From: Schistocerca nitens
Taxonomy: Eukaryota; Arthropoda; Insecta; Orthoptera; Acrididae
Length of the DNA stretch: 64,000 bases
NCBI RefSeq assembly: GCF_023898315.1
Contig: NC_064615.1
Location: 737,535,450-737,599,449, forward strand
Direction: 5' to 3'
This document shows, piece by piece, positions 1 through 11,483 of this stretch (position 1 is its first letter; every line of letters starts with the position of its first letter). Both the position numbers and the translations under genes were made by a program. Below the pieces are notes generated by a model that saw only the letters and a list, made by a program, of their open reading frames with translations, ran no database searches and was not told where the DNA came from.

Positions 1-1360
1 TGCAACCAAGTATTGTCTCTCACATCCTTCATAGAGTCAGGATACCAAATGATGCAGAAAACATCTGTGGCATTTGTTGATCTAACTGCCGCCTTCGACA
101 CTGTGTGGAGGGAAGGCCTTATCTACAAATTTCTCCGCATCATACCCTGCAGAACAATGGCTTGACTGCTTAACAGCATGCTAAGTGATCAGAAGTTCCA
201 GGTAATCACTGGAAGCAACATAAGTAAGGAGAGGAAGCTGAACAATGGATTGCCTTAAGGATTAGTTCTCTCACCCTTACTGTTCAACCTATATCTATCT
301 GATCTGCCTGACACTTTGTCCAGAAAATACTGCTATGCCGATGACCTGGCTCTAGCCATAAAACACCAAGAAATGAAGACAACGGAAGAGATTCTAGCCA
401 ATGACCTGTCTGCATTAGATAATTACTTCAAAATCTGGAGACTCCAACCCAGTGTGAGTAAAACAGAAGTGTGTTGCTTCCATCTAAATAACCAGTTGGT
501 GAACGTAAAACTGGAAGTAAGTTTCAGAGGCAGAATTCTTTGTCATAATTGGAACCCAAAATATCTTGGTGTCATCCTGGATCGCACACTATGCTTCAAA
601 CAACACCTTCTTAACTTAGCTCAAAAGTTGAGGACTCGAAACAACATCCTCCATAAGCTATGCGGAACTACCTGGGGATCTTCAGCAACCACCCTGCAAT
701 CTTCAGCTCTGGGCTTGGTGTACTCAAGTGCTGAGTATTGTGCACCTGTTTGGACGAACAGTCATCATACAAGGCTTGTTGATACCCAGCTGAATACGAC
801 AATGCACATAATATCTGGCGCAATCAGATCTACTCCAGTTTATTGGCTTCCACTGTTAACCGGTATAATGCCTCCTGACCTATGCAGATGTACTGCCCTT
901 ATGAGAGAATTCTACAAGAGCTCCAGGAATTCTAACCTACCCATGCACAGTAACCTGCCGCTTTTAAATCATAAGAGACTGAAATCATGCCATCCAACTC
1001 TGTGGAATGCTGCTGACATGGTTGCTAAGGATTTCAAACCTCTTGAAGAATGGAAAGGTTGGTGGGAAGCAGTGACAGATGTGCATCTGCATAACATCTT
1101 CTCAGGTGCTAAACTTCCAACTGGATTCGAGCTGGACTACTCTCAACAGAATCTGTACCAGCCATGGTCGATGTAGGGATGCTCTCTTTAAGTGGAAGAA
1201 GCTGCCTGATCCAGCCTGTGACTGCGGGGCTCCATACCAGACTGTTCACCACATTGTCAGTGAATGCAGGATTCGAGCCTATCACGGCGCCAAAGAGGAC
1301 TTCCTGCTAGCAACTCCAGATGCAGTGCGCTGGATTGAAGGACTGGATATTCAGTTGTAA
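1..1360 (+). pseudogene. Non-LTR retrotransposon (LINE) reverse transcriptase, 3' part, broken
   Basis: This is the remnant of a LINE reverse transcriptase that entered the window already 5' truncated. Visible RT motifs, in order, are FVDLTAAFDTVW (around 75-110), LSPLLFNLYLSDLP (270-310) and the catalytic CYADD box (around 328-345), followed by YLGVILDR and a thumb region with GTTWG and AEYCAPVW. The last part has a CDCG...HHIVSEC zinc-knuckle-like tail that ends with TAA near 1360. In-frame stops at 163-165 (TGA) and 256-258 (TAA), and a frameshift near 1150, show that it is dead. I do not assign a clade. The 3' tail reaches an AATAAA at 1447-1452. It is unrelated in frame or strand to the lipase gene. 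Confidence 0.85.
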
Positions 1361-4300
1361 AGACAAACTTAAGTTTCTTGTGTGTTAATATGTACATATG
1401 TATATGTAATTTAATTTCATGATATGTCTGTATTAGCCATACGCTAAATAAAAGTGTACTAATTTTGAATATAAATGAACAAGCTTTATTAGCAAAAGTT
1501 ACATTCATTTATTTACCCAGAAAAACCATCCAGAATGTAAAAGTTTAATTATTACATAAGAATCTAAGAGGATGTATTATGGAGGAAGTCTTGTTTCATA
1601 TGTTCTGTTATTTGTCTGAGTTATTCCCATAAACATTGATCTACTTCTTGTACTTCTGGTATAAAAATATTTTACAGCAATGCATAGTGATACATTGCCT
1701 TAGGTGTTTGATTTATACTATTTCAATAGTAAACTAATTTGTATTGGTTCATACTATGTGTATTACTGTTTAGCTTTGCATGCTGCATATACATATAGAC
1801 CTTAGTCAACTTTCACATAAACATTGGGCAACATCACATTAGCCAGTAGTGTACAGGAAATTATTGACTATATCAACATTTACCAATGGTTTCTGCATTA
1901 TTTTTATTAGTCTTCACATTTTTCACTATTGTGTAATTTGTATATCTACTGTTTATGTAGTCATTGGGCTACCTCTGACAGACATGTTGTCTAATGCATA
2001 ATGTTCCCTATTACGTGGACATACAAGTATGGCACTTCTTACATACATGCTTGTAACTTTTATCCAGTACTAAATCACTTAGATATTTTCCTTTCACCTA
2101 AATAATTATACCTAGACCTTGGTCTAAATTACACACGAATGTTACATTACGCTATGCTTGATCAGTGGGAGATCTTGTCTAATAGTTTGCTATATGACAA
2201 TTTCTCTGTCATTTTGTCTTACAATCAATATTCAGAACCAGTTGTACTGCTGTATTGTTACTATTATGCTCACTATCCCCATACACATGAAGTAGTAGTT
2301 CTGGTATTTGAGTTAAGGTACTTTAACTGGAGGGTAGACGATTTTGGTTTATGCTGTGATTGTCCTTACATAAACTGGCATTTCTGCATACATGTGGGCC
2401 TTGGTCTACACACCACATAAACATATAGGTACATTATATAAACAAGCTATTTGCGACAAATGTCAGCTGATATGACAGTGACAATTTCTGCTACATTTTG
2501 TAAGTCTCAACTTACTACATTTGTACAATTTTTATGTCTATCATTTACATAGACATTTGACTACTTCCTACAGACACATTGACTAACGTATAGTGTTTTC
2601 TGTTGTATTTAAGTATAAGGATATTACTTCTTACTTATGTGACTGTGTTCTTACTACTATTTTATTTTTTTTTTACTAAGTTCTGAGTCTTGAGTCTTTC
2701 CTATATTAATTCCCAACCAGTATACCACTCTATAATCAAATCGTATAGAAGCCACATGAGGCTTGTCATTCAGTATATGTGCATTATTTCACCAATGCAT
2801 TATCCTTTTTAAAAAAAAATAAAATAAAAATATAAAAAAATCAAAAAAATCATTATTTTCATCCTAGTGTCCAACAGTGATTTTATGTTGTTGAGATATA
2901 ACAGGTAGTCATATGCCATTTAGGCTTGTTGTTTGCGTAGGTAATATACTGTTTATTAAATATGTATGCATTGCATAATGTTTATAAGAGCTGTTATCTA
3001 CAAAATATTTATCACTGGATACCGTTGCTAAGAATGTTGATGTGAAAAACCATGACACACTTTTGAACTGCTTGTGTCATATTCTTACTATGGGACAGTT
3101 TACTACTGGGCTCATGTTAATTTTAAACTTTCATTTGATTCTGTAATTTTCTATACTTGAATTATGTTGCTTATATGGTGTGACAGATAATACAAAAGTT
3201 ATTAATGGTTTATATACCACTGTGTGGCAATTAGGAAATTTTATTGCATGAAGTTTTCATGTTGTCTCCTGTTATGGAAATAATTATTATTCCCATTGCT
3301 ACAGTTTGTAAATTGATTAGTAGTTTTACTGATTCAATGAATATTATACCAATAGTGTGAAGCCCTGATGAATAGCATCATTTAGTGTCTTGTCTGCTTT
3401 GATAAGGGGATTTCTCTTGCTCACCAGTGCTACATATAATGGGTAATTCATACTGTAAACTGTGATGTTCATGCTCCACGTGTGGACTCTATGCAATATA
3501 AAATTTGCATGGTGAATAAGACAACCTTATATAACTGAGTGAAAATTATGTATTGTTTACTAATGCTACCAGTCTAGAGTAACTAAATGTTTTAACTGTG
3601 ATCTCATCCTGCACATGTGGGGATTTACTGATTTTACACAGTAGATGTGATGAACTCTTGGTCTCGGGTAAGAATTAATGTAGTCTCAACTTTTATTTTG
3701 ATATGACGATGCACTGTCGTAATATTTGTTTATGATGCAAATATGTCTTTTAGATAATTTTACATTAATGTTTCATTGAACTGTACAATAGGATTGAGCT
3801 ATGGAGGTTATACAAAATTTATGATGATGTGTCCTGCTGGTTGGTTGGTGACTGTGCACAAAAGAAATCCTTTTGTACTGCGATACGTATTTACATCATG
3901 GAACTATTTTGTGTTGGCAGTTCATACTGTACCATTACTCCTTACTTGCAATTTTCTGTGTAATTAAATATCTGAAGATGGCTAACAACTTTAATCAATA
4001 TTAGTAATCAACATAAATAATAAATTACAATCTTGACTAAAAAATTATTTTTGTCTGAATCCAGTAACTGTAAACAATTACAGATCATGTATCTCAAACT
4101 TGACCCTGTCAGCAACAACATAGTGGAGGAAATCACTCTTACTTTTCCATTCTGCAAAGAGTTTCTACAAGATCATGTGATCCATGCACATCTATCCACA
4201 CCTGTCACAGTGTAGGTGATATTCAGAAGAGCAATTGCTTATTTAGGTATACTGCCGCCCGCTCCTACTTACTGTTAGTGAGATGTAAGTTACTGCCCAT

Positions 4301-5392
4301 CCCAAGTGTACGTCTCTTAGAGGTAAATCACATCTATGTGCATCTCTTCCCTTCTCTAGGGCAGCTCCTTCCTTCCCAAGATGTTCCTAATAGCGTTTAG
4401 CTGTAAGATAGTGATTATGAGTACTTGGTATATACATAACAATACTCTCCACTTTTGTGCCTTCAAAGTACGTGTAGGCATGAGTTCTCAGTTGGCAATA
4501 GGAAAGCCGGTTCTATCCCCACTGGGGTGTGTCAGTCGTTTCATGAATCTTTGGCAGTCTGAAATGTGTCTTTAGTCTCTAGCTTACTGAGTCTCACATT
4601 CTGTATTAGCATAATATATGTCATTCCAGTTGTACTGTTTGACACTAGTTCTTTCCGTAAAGCAGATGTCTGAAAAATATCTTGACCTTCAGTTCAGTGG
4701 GATAGGGTTGCTGATGGAGCATGTTTCAGTCAGGTTTTGCTTGTTGCTTCTTGTTTTTGTGAGTCACTTTTCATTTCAAGGGATGATGGAATTGTACTAG
4801 AAGCATTGGTTATTGAAGGAGGCATTATACAGTAAAAGGGGAGGGGGAGAGGGAGGTGGGGAGCACTGTGGGTAGTGTCTTTGTCTTGTACTGTCAGCTT
4901 CATCACTTATTGATAAATTAAGTGGAACAGTATGGAGAATGAGGGAGAAAGCACTATGAGTGGTGCATTCCCTCTGAACAATGCTTACTAGATTACTCAT
5001 CACATTACCAGGGGCAACAGAGAGCACAGCGAGAAAGACACACAGAGTGTTGCACTCATCCTACAAAATTACCATTGCTACAAAGATTGGTCTGATGTAA
5101 GATCTGCTTTTTGTGTTATTATAGGTCTTCCTACATGAATCATTAGACATCTGGTTGATATTTGATTGAGACAGGGAATTACAATCATCTTCCAGTGAAG
5201 TTCTTTTTAACATTCCAATCTTTCTCAACACATATACGTGTTCTTTCCTCATTAACTCTCTTTCAAGTACTGCTATTGATATTAGACTTGTTTGCCACAT
5301 TCTTTTTGATGTGTGTTTGATTGTTCTTGCCATTGTGGGTGAATGACACATTGTACTGCCTATCTACTCTTCCTAATGTGTGTATACAGGAT
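1361..5392. other. AT-rich intergenic stretch, no gene recognised
   Basis: Apart from the LINE 3' tail (AATAAA at 1447-1452), I see only short chance open frames with no recognisable motif. The composition is AT-rich and includes A/T-only tracts near 2810-2850. The only structure is a faint 0.6-kb duplication, listed separately. Confidence 0.5.
1860..2690. repeat. Degenerate direct duplication, period about 0.6 kb
   Basis: The block around 1930-2060 (GTAGTCATTGGGCTACC, then CAGACATGTTG and TACTTCTTACATA-like text) recurs in altered form around 2520-2640 (ATAGACATTTGACTACTT, then CAGACACATTGAC and ATTACTTCTTACTTA). The offset is about 593 bp. The copies are strongly diverged and judged by eye only, so the boundaries are approximate. 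Confidence 0.35.
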
Positions 5393-5477
5393 GACAGCAT
5401 CCTGCAGCAGTTGAAATTGATAACAGAATCCTGCAGCAGTTGAAACTGATAACAGCATCCTGCACCAGTTGAAATTA
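5393..5477. repeat. 29-bp tandem repeat, three copies
   Basis: The motif CATCCTGCAGCAGTTGAAA recurs at 29-bp spacing, with CCTGC at 5401, 5430 and 5459. The third copy has CACCAGTTG in place of CAGCAGTTG. It is a small minisatellite with no associated gene. Confidence 0.85.
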
Positions 5478-6480
5478 TTCTAAGTCCATGTCCTTGTCCC
5501 ACAACCCAGTATAATGTGGTTTGGGAGTGGAATGCTGGGGTTTTTCTACTTAGAGCAGATTATGACGACTCAAAATTCTTCCATTACTTTCCTGTCTTCT
5601 TTCATTTTATGCCTTCAAAATTCCAATGCGAAAAGGGCTTCAAGTCCCGGACCTTGATCCTGCAGTAAAAATCTCAAGAACAAAAAGTAACTTCTACCCA
5701 TAACAATTACAAAATGACCACTGCTGATGCTTTGTCCATAAAAGTTAAAACCTTCTGTTGAATGAATTATTCAATTTGCAGAACACTTATGACAGAGAGA
5801 AACTGAAATAACAATGAGAGGTTCACCTAGCTGAGCACGGGGCACATTTTCCATGTAATGCCTCACATCAGGCACAGTTTGGTTGATGGTTTCATATTAA
5901 TGATGCACCTAGATTATCAGAAAATTTATATGATAATCATTGAGGGGTAATTGTCAGAACAGACTGCTGTGTTAAGTGGTTTGGAAAGTATAGATGGAGT
6001 AAAATAACTGAATGCTCATTCTACTGAAGGGCTCAGTGACATCATGTACTCAAATAACCAAGAAAAAAGTTGTACCTTGGAGTGGCATTTTCACACAGCA
6101 CCATATATAAGAATGACATATTGATGACTTTACTGTCAGCATATTGTGCTCCATTTTACATACTCTGCTTTCATTTCTTCATGCCTCTTCAGCTCACTTT
6201 TTCAGTCATTGTACATTGTTTCTGATTTGAAGCTTTCCCTGTAGGTGTTTGCATTTTGCAATCAGTGTTGCATCATTGTCTTTTCATTTGTGTTCCTCTG
6301 TGTTGAGGGGAAGCATTCTTCAGAGAAAATTTTTTTACATACATAATGGTCAAAAAATGTATAACCTACACATAAGTTTACTCCATAACCTCTGCGGATA
6401 CTCCAAAAAAGTGAATCATGTCTGATCAATGAGTATTTCAGTATGCAGAACGCTTAAGACAGAAAAAAAATGTGACTTCT
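5478..6480. other. Unassigned intergenic DNA
   Basis: No coding motif, tRNA-like sequence or clear repeat was recognised here. Open frames are short and have random-looking composition. Confidence 0.4.
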
Positions 6481-6602
6481 ACAGATTTATGATTTTCAGC
6501 TCGCAGTCAGTGCATATATGTGTTATTAATAGACCCTAATCTATAGATTTATGACATGCAGCTTGCAGTCACTGAATATATGTATTATTAATAGCCCCCA
6601 AA
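6481..6602. repeat. 62-bp tandem duplication
   Basis: Two adjacent copies start at 6483 and 6545. Both contain AGATTTATGA, a CAGC(T)TCGCAGTCA-like block and a TATATGTRTTATTAATAG end. They differ at scattered positions, so the duplication is not recent. Confidence 0.75.
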
Positions 6603-6849
6603 CCTACTTACAGGAATGGGAGAAAAAGTCATTGGCTTATAACTTTAATGTTTCAGCACAAGGCTAATTCAGTAGCCACATTTAGAAAACACAAACTGTG
6701 CTCTTCACTTGTGAGGCCACTCAGTAAACAAGTCACCTGTGGAATATAGTCTCCCTGCTGTTAGCACACTGCTTGATAAAAAGAGAGGAGGAGAGAAGGA
6801 AACGAAATCAAACTTCATGAGTTGAGAGGATATGTGATATTATTTTCTC

Positions 6850-8050
6850 CTCAGGTGAATTGGCCCCAGCTGTTGTAACTGGTCACTAACATCCTGGATA
6901 CTGTTACTGGGGCAGAGTTGACGTCTAAATCACTCCTGCACATGTTCTGTCATGAAGAGATACGAGGACTGTACTGGCCACAGGAGCACCTCAACGCCGT
7001 ACAGACACATCATAGATGCAGGTGACGTGGATGAGCATTGTCCTGTTGAAAAATGGTACTTCGATATTGTCACATGAGAGATAATGCAGGAGGGCCCAGG
7101 ATGACCGTAGCATACCATTTTACTGTTGAAATTCACTCAGTCACTACCAGCCATGACCTGAAGTTATACCTGATGGTTCCCCTCACCCTGCCATCAGGAG
7201 TAACATTGCTTTACCTCTCCAAAATGTTGTAAGAATGGGAACTCTTCTCAGGCTGCTGCCATACCTGCAGTCAAAGATCATCTGGGATAGAACACAACCA
7301 CGATTCATTACTGAACACAATGTGATGCCATTCATCAGCAGTACATGCTTACTGGTCATCTCACTACACCAACGCTGCTGTTTGTGTTGTGGTGTCAATG
7401 ACAAACTGTGCGTGGGACAGTAATTCCCTGGTCTGGCTGCTGCTTGTCCCACAGCAGAGGATCACTCACAATATTGCAGAGTGTCCATTGCTTAGTCTCA
7501 GATGCCAGGTGCAGATGTCAAGGGTGTTACAATGTTTTTGGTGCACAGTGTTATGATCCTCCCTTGTGGTGGGGCCGGCCGAAGTGGCCGTGCGGTTAAA
7601 GGCGCTGCAGTCTGGAACCGCGAGACCGCTACGGTCGCAGGTTCGAATCCTGCCTCGGGCATGGATGTTTGTGATGTCCTTAGGTTAGTTAGGTTTAACT
7701 AGTTCTAAGTTCTAGGGGACTAATGACCTCAGCAGTTGAGTCCCATAGTGCTCAGAGCCATTTGAGCCTTGTGGTGGTCAGATGTGGTCGACCAGAACCC
7801 TGATGATTAGCACAACTGCTCTTATGTTCCCATGCTGTCCAACAATGGGCCACTGTCACATCTGAAGGCCCAAAAACTCTGGATACTGCACAATTTGACC
7901 TGCCAACTAAATGGAGATCCATAATGAGGCCCCTTTTGAACTCCATCAGGTGCTGATAATGCTGTCTTGAATGAGTATGTTGCATCTTCATGTCCTCCAC
8001 AATTATCATTCAGTATCTGGTACTGTTTGTGCCCCAGGTCTGGTAACAAC
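6850..8050 (-). pseudogene. Degraded Tc1-like transposase, interrupted by a SINE
   Basis: Read on the minus strand, the part nearest 8000 encodes a helix-turn-helix start with LMEFKRGLIMDLH and GSGRP, the usual N-terminal region of Tc1 transposases. Lower coordinates give fragments matching the middle and C-terminal regions: QQRW, then HITLCSVMNRGC around 7330, and SNSIQDVSDQLQQLG-like text near 6870. The fragments lie in different frames with stops, so the gene is dead. A SINE (7573-7766) is inserted into it with an 11-bp target duplication. Terminal inverted repeats were not located, so the ends are approximate. Confidence 0.65.
7573..7766 (+). mobile_element. tRNA-derived SINE (family 1) with 11-bp target site duplication
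   Basis: The 194-bp element has a tRNA-like head: an A-box-like GTGGCCGTGCGGTTAAAGG segment, and a canonical B box GGTTCGAATCC at 7640-7650. The tail ends in CAGAGCCATTTGAGCC. The 11-bp sequence CCTTGTGGTGG flanks both ends exactly (7562-7572 and 7767-7777). A second copy lies on the minus strand at 53794-53986. It is inserted in an older Tc1 fragment. Confidence 0.92.
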
Positions 8051-9280
8051 AGTAAATACGAACAATACTAAAGCACTCTGGTGGCTATTCTACCCATCAC
8101 AGAGAAGTGAAACTCTGAACATTTACATACTTGTTTATGGTGTGTATGTGAACAAAGTTAATTTGGTGTCTGACCATGTCTTTTGGGTGCTTCATTATTA
8201 TATTTTTTTTCAGGCAGTGCATATTATGTTTAGCACCTCTGTGATCATTGAGTTACTTCCCAGATAGCACAGGATTATACTGCTTAATTCACTCAATACA
8301 TTCTTCTCATCCCCGCTACACAATGTTAGTGATTTTCACTAAGTCATAGCATTGGGTCGGGTTACCAAAATTTTGGCTTTGAGTCCAGGAAAGTTCTCCT
8401 GAAGAGATGTGTGAATCAGTTGTTCATTAGCTCTGTGATAATGGTGGTGTACCGCAGAGCATAGGCTGTGTTAGTTCCAGCTTCCACTCTTTGTTGGAGA
8501 CTAGCTTTTCATCTCTTCTGAGGTGAAGCTACATGTAGCCAGACTGAAGATCACTTTGGAAATCTTAACAAAACTTCTTCCACGTAAGTCTTTTTCTTAT
8601 TTTCAGTCCCTCATAGTTTAAGGACAAAAACCGTATGATGACATGAGTCTGAAAACACCTGCTTTGTCTGCTTTTGCCAATGTATATTTTGGTCTTTCTG
8701 AGTACACTGCTTTATTTATGAAATTGTGTTAGTGAATAATCTGTCAACTGTGATTCTTTGTGTGCCTGCCCCAACTACCACATTTCCATACTACATACTT
8801 TAGAATAAGACAGAACAGCGTGCAGACACAAATGGTTGTGAGGTCCAAAAATGTAATGTTAAAGATACTCTTTGTTTTATTAAAAAAGACTTTTGCCAAA
8901 GGGCTATCATGATACACTGTAATACAGTTGTATAAGTAAAGTGCAATTTTATAGCTTTTCCTCTTAGTTTAGTGAACATAACAGTAAACACAAGAGAAAA
9001 TTAACCATCAATAATATATTCTCTCACACTGTTAGTCTGATAATGTTCAAGTTATTTACCAGTTACATGCCTATAGATCCTACTGGTTTGGAGTTAAATA
9101 TATCTTAAGGCTGTGTATGGAGCATATTTTCATTTGGAATGGAGTTTTCTTGGTGGTTATTTGATAAGGAATGAGAATGGTATACATTTGAGGATGCACA
9201 GTCAGAAGAAAAATGTGGGAAGGTCAACTTTCTGAAAAATCTTTTGGTTAGCATGTTTTGTGAAATCAGCACAGCACAGG
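8051..9280. other. Unassigned intergenic DNA
   Basis: No recognisable gene or element was seen. The sequence is AT-rich, with short open frames only. Confidence 0.4.
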
Positions 9281-9350
9281 CATCATCATCATCATCACCA
9301 CCACCACCACCACCACCACCACCACCACCACCACCACCACCACCATCATC
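9281..9350. repeat. (CAT)n/(CAC)n trinucleotide microsatellite
   Basis: CAT triplets grade into a pure CAC run and back to CAT. Read on the minus strand it gives an artefactual Gly/Asp homopolymer frame. Confidence 0.97.
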
Positions 9351-10142
9351 CATAGCAACACTTGACGCAGTTTTCTTGGTCATTTTCCTTACCCTGTGAT
9401 AGAAAGTCATCTCAGCTGTTGGCAACAAATGCTAGCTACAACAAGTACACCCTAGGGAAGCAGTTCACAGAACACAACTCTCTCTTGTGGCACCAGATCG
9501 AAAACATTATCTGTTCACACTTGCCTTTGATTGGGGAGATGCCTTTTTTAGGGCTTAGCCATTAATTTCTCCTTACAGAGTTAACATAAAGGTATCATAA
9601 CACATCAATAGTAGCAGTACCGTATATGAACACTCAATGAGTGAACTGATGACGTTCATACAAAAATGCCACCCCTCTGATTTTTGTTACTTTGAATTAG
9701 AGTATGCAATACTCCTACATCCAACTTCTGAATTTTATGCAGAGAATGCAAATGTCACATGAAGGTTAAGGGGAAATTATACGTGAAATTAGTTGAAATT
9801 TGATATTTTCTGTTTTCTACTCCATAATGTACTTTGGACTTTCTTGAACATTTTGGTATATAATACATTAAAATCAGACAATTGTGAGACTTTCAAATAA
9901 TATTTTGAATGTTGACATGTGACTGTCAAATTTCACGGCCACGCATATACTGCCACAGTTGGGCAGTCATATCTTGGGAACTACACAGTCTAGAAAGCTG
10001 CGAATTGCTTTGTTTTGTGTCTGTTGCTATGTCTCAGAAGTTGCATTACGAATAAACAAATCGGTCCTTTGTTTCTGATAGTTGAAAGTAGTGTGATTAT
10101 CAGCTATTTCAGTAGTAAGTTAACTTCTACTGCTTTTTATAC

Positions 10143-11483
10143 GTAAATAATATGACTAAGCATAAGCAAATTTGCGGGTAACAGATATGTGTGACCTGCA
10201 TTTTCTTCTGAAGTACTTGAAAACACGTGTGCTAGCAGTGAAGGAAAACACGATAATGTTTCTGAAGTGACCACACCCCCTAGTGCATCGAAAAGGAAAG
10301 TAAGTTTAGAAATGGGTGACAGTGATAAAAGTAATGATATTATGGACAACATCACTATTGATCTGCAAATCCTTGCTAAAGTTATTTCTGAAACTGTCTC
10401 TTGCTGTCTTTGTGGTGGTGAAGTTAACTTTATGAGGATATTGGAGCTAGAATAGGTGTTGTGTCTAAATTAATTATTAAATATCAGAAATGCAAAAAGG
10501 AAAAAGCATTTCATACTTCAAAGTGTTCAGGTAATTAATTGCATGAAACTAATGTGAGACTGTTCTATGGCCTTAGTTGCATTGGTAAAGGTGCAAGGGC
10601 TGGTAATGTTCTCTGCACTGTGTCGAATTTGCCAAAACAACCTTCTAGCTGGACAACATATGTAACAGCAATTGGGGGCTCTGTAAATGCTGTGGCTGAA
10701 GATTCAATGGTTGCTGCTACATCAGAAGCTGTTGAACAAAATGAGGGTGACAGAGACATCAGCATTGCTGTGAATGGATCTTGGCAAAAGTGTGGGTTTA
10801 TTTCTAAAAATTGGTTTACATCTGCAATGTGTATTGACACTAGAAAAGTTTTGGATTTTGAAGTTGTCAGTAAGTACTGCCAAGGTTGTACAGTGAACCA
10901 GAAGAACAGATTACTTCATAAGCAGCAGTGTATAAAAAATTATGATGGCACAAGTGGAAGAATAGAGGTAAAAGGAGCAGTTAACATTTTCCAGTGTTCG
11001 CAGAAGGAGAGAGGTGTCTTATGTGAATTACTTAGGTGATGGAGGCAGCAAGGCTTTCATTGCAATACAAAACAGTAAGCTATATTATGTTCCTATACAA
11101 AAACTTGAGTGTGTAGGACTTGTCAAGGAAAGGATGCGAATACATCCGCGTAACCTAAAAACCAAGCTGGGTAACACAAAACTGGCTGATGGCAAGATAA
11201 TAAAATGTGCTGGGAGACTAATGGACAAAGTAGGCTAATTGATGAATTACAGGGGTATTATGGGAAGACCATTAAAGATAATTGTGACAATTTAGAGAAG
11301 ATGAAAAGAGCTGTGTGGAGCACCTTCTTTCATCGAATATCAACCAATGAAAACCCATGTCATGCTTTGGGTCCACCTCCACTAAACACTTGATGTAAAT
11401 ATAGGCAAACTGAATTTTCTGGCACACTGCGTGAATTTACACAAACATTTTCTTCCTTTGGCAGTAATGGAGGCAATCAAACC
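10143..11483 (+). pseudogene. Mutator-like transposase, N-terminal and middle part (broken)
   Basis: This matches the insect Mutator-like transposase family (the Pfam type called Mutator-like transposase). Visible landmarks are SASKRKVSLE and NITIDLQILAKVI near the start, DISIAVNGSWQKCGF around 10757, IDTRKVLDFEVVSKYCQGC around 10830-10890, YLGDGGSKAF around 11030 and KLECVGLVKERM around 11105. The later conserved SDGKG segment is present as LADGKII. The frame is interrupted by stops near 10452 and 10534 and by at least two frameshifts (around 11030 and 11230). It ends at the TA where a Tc1 element is inserted, and the coding continues at 12910. Confidence 0.8.

Noticed and set aside
9105-9428. 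A minus-strand frame with glycine and aspartate homopolymers
   Set aside because: It is produced by the (CAC)n/(CAT)n microsatellite.
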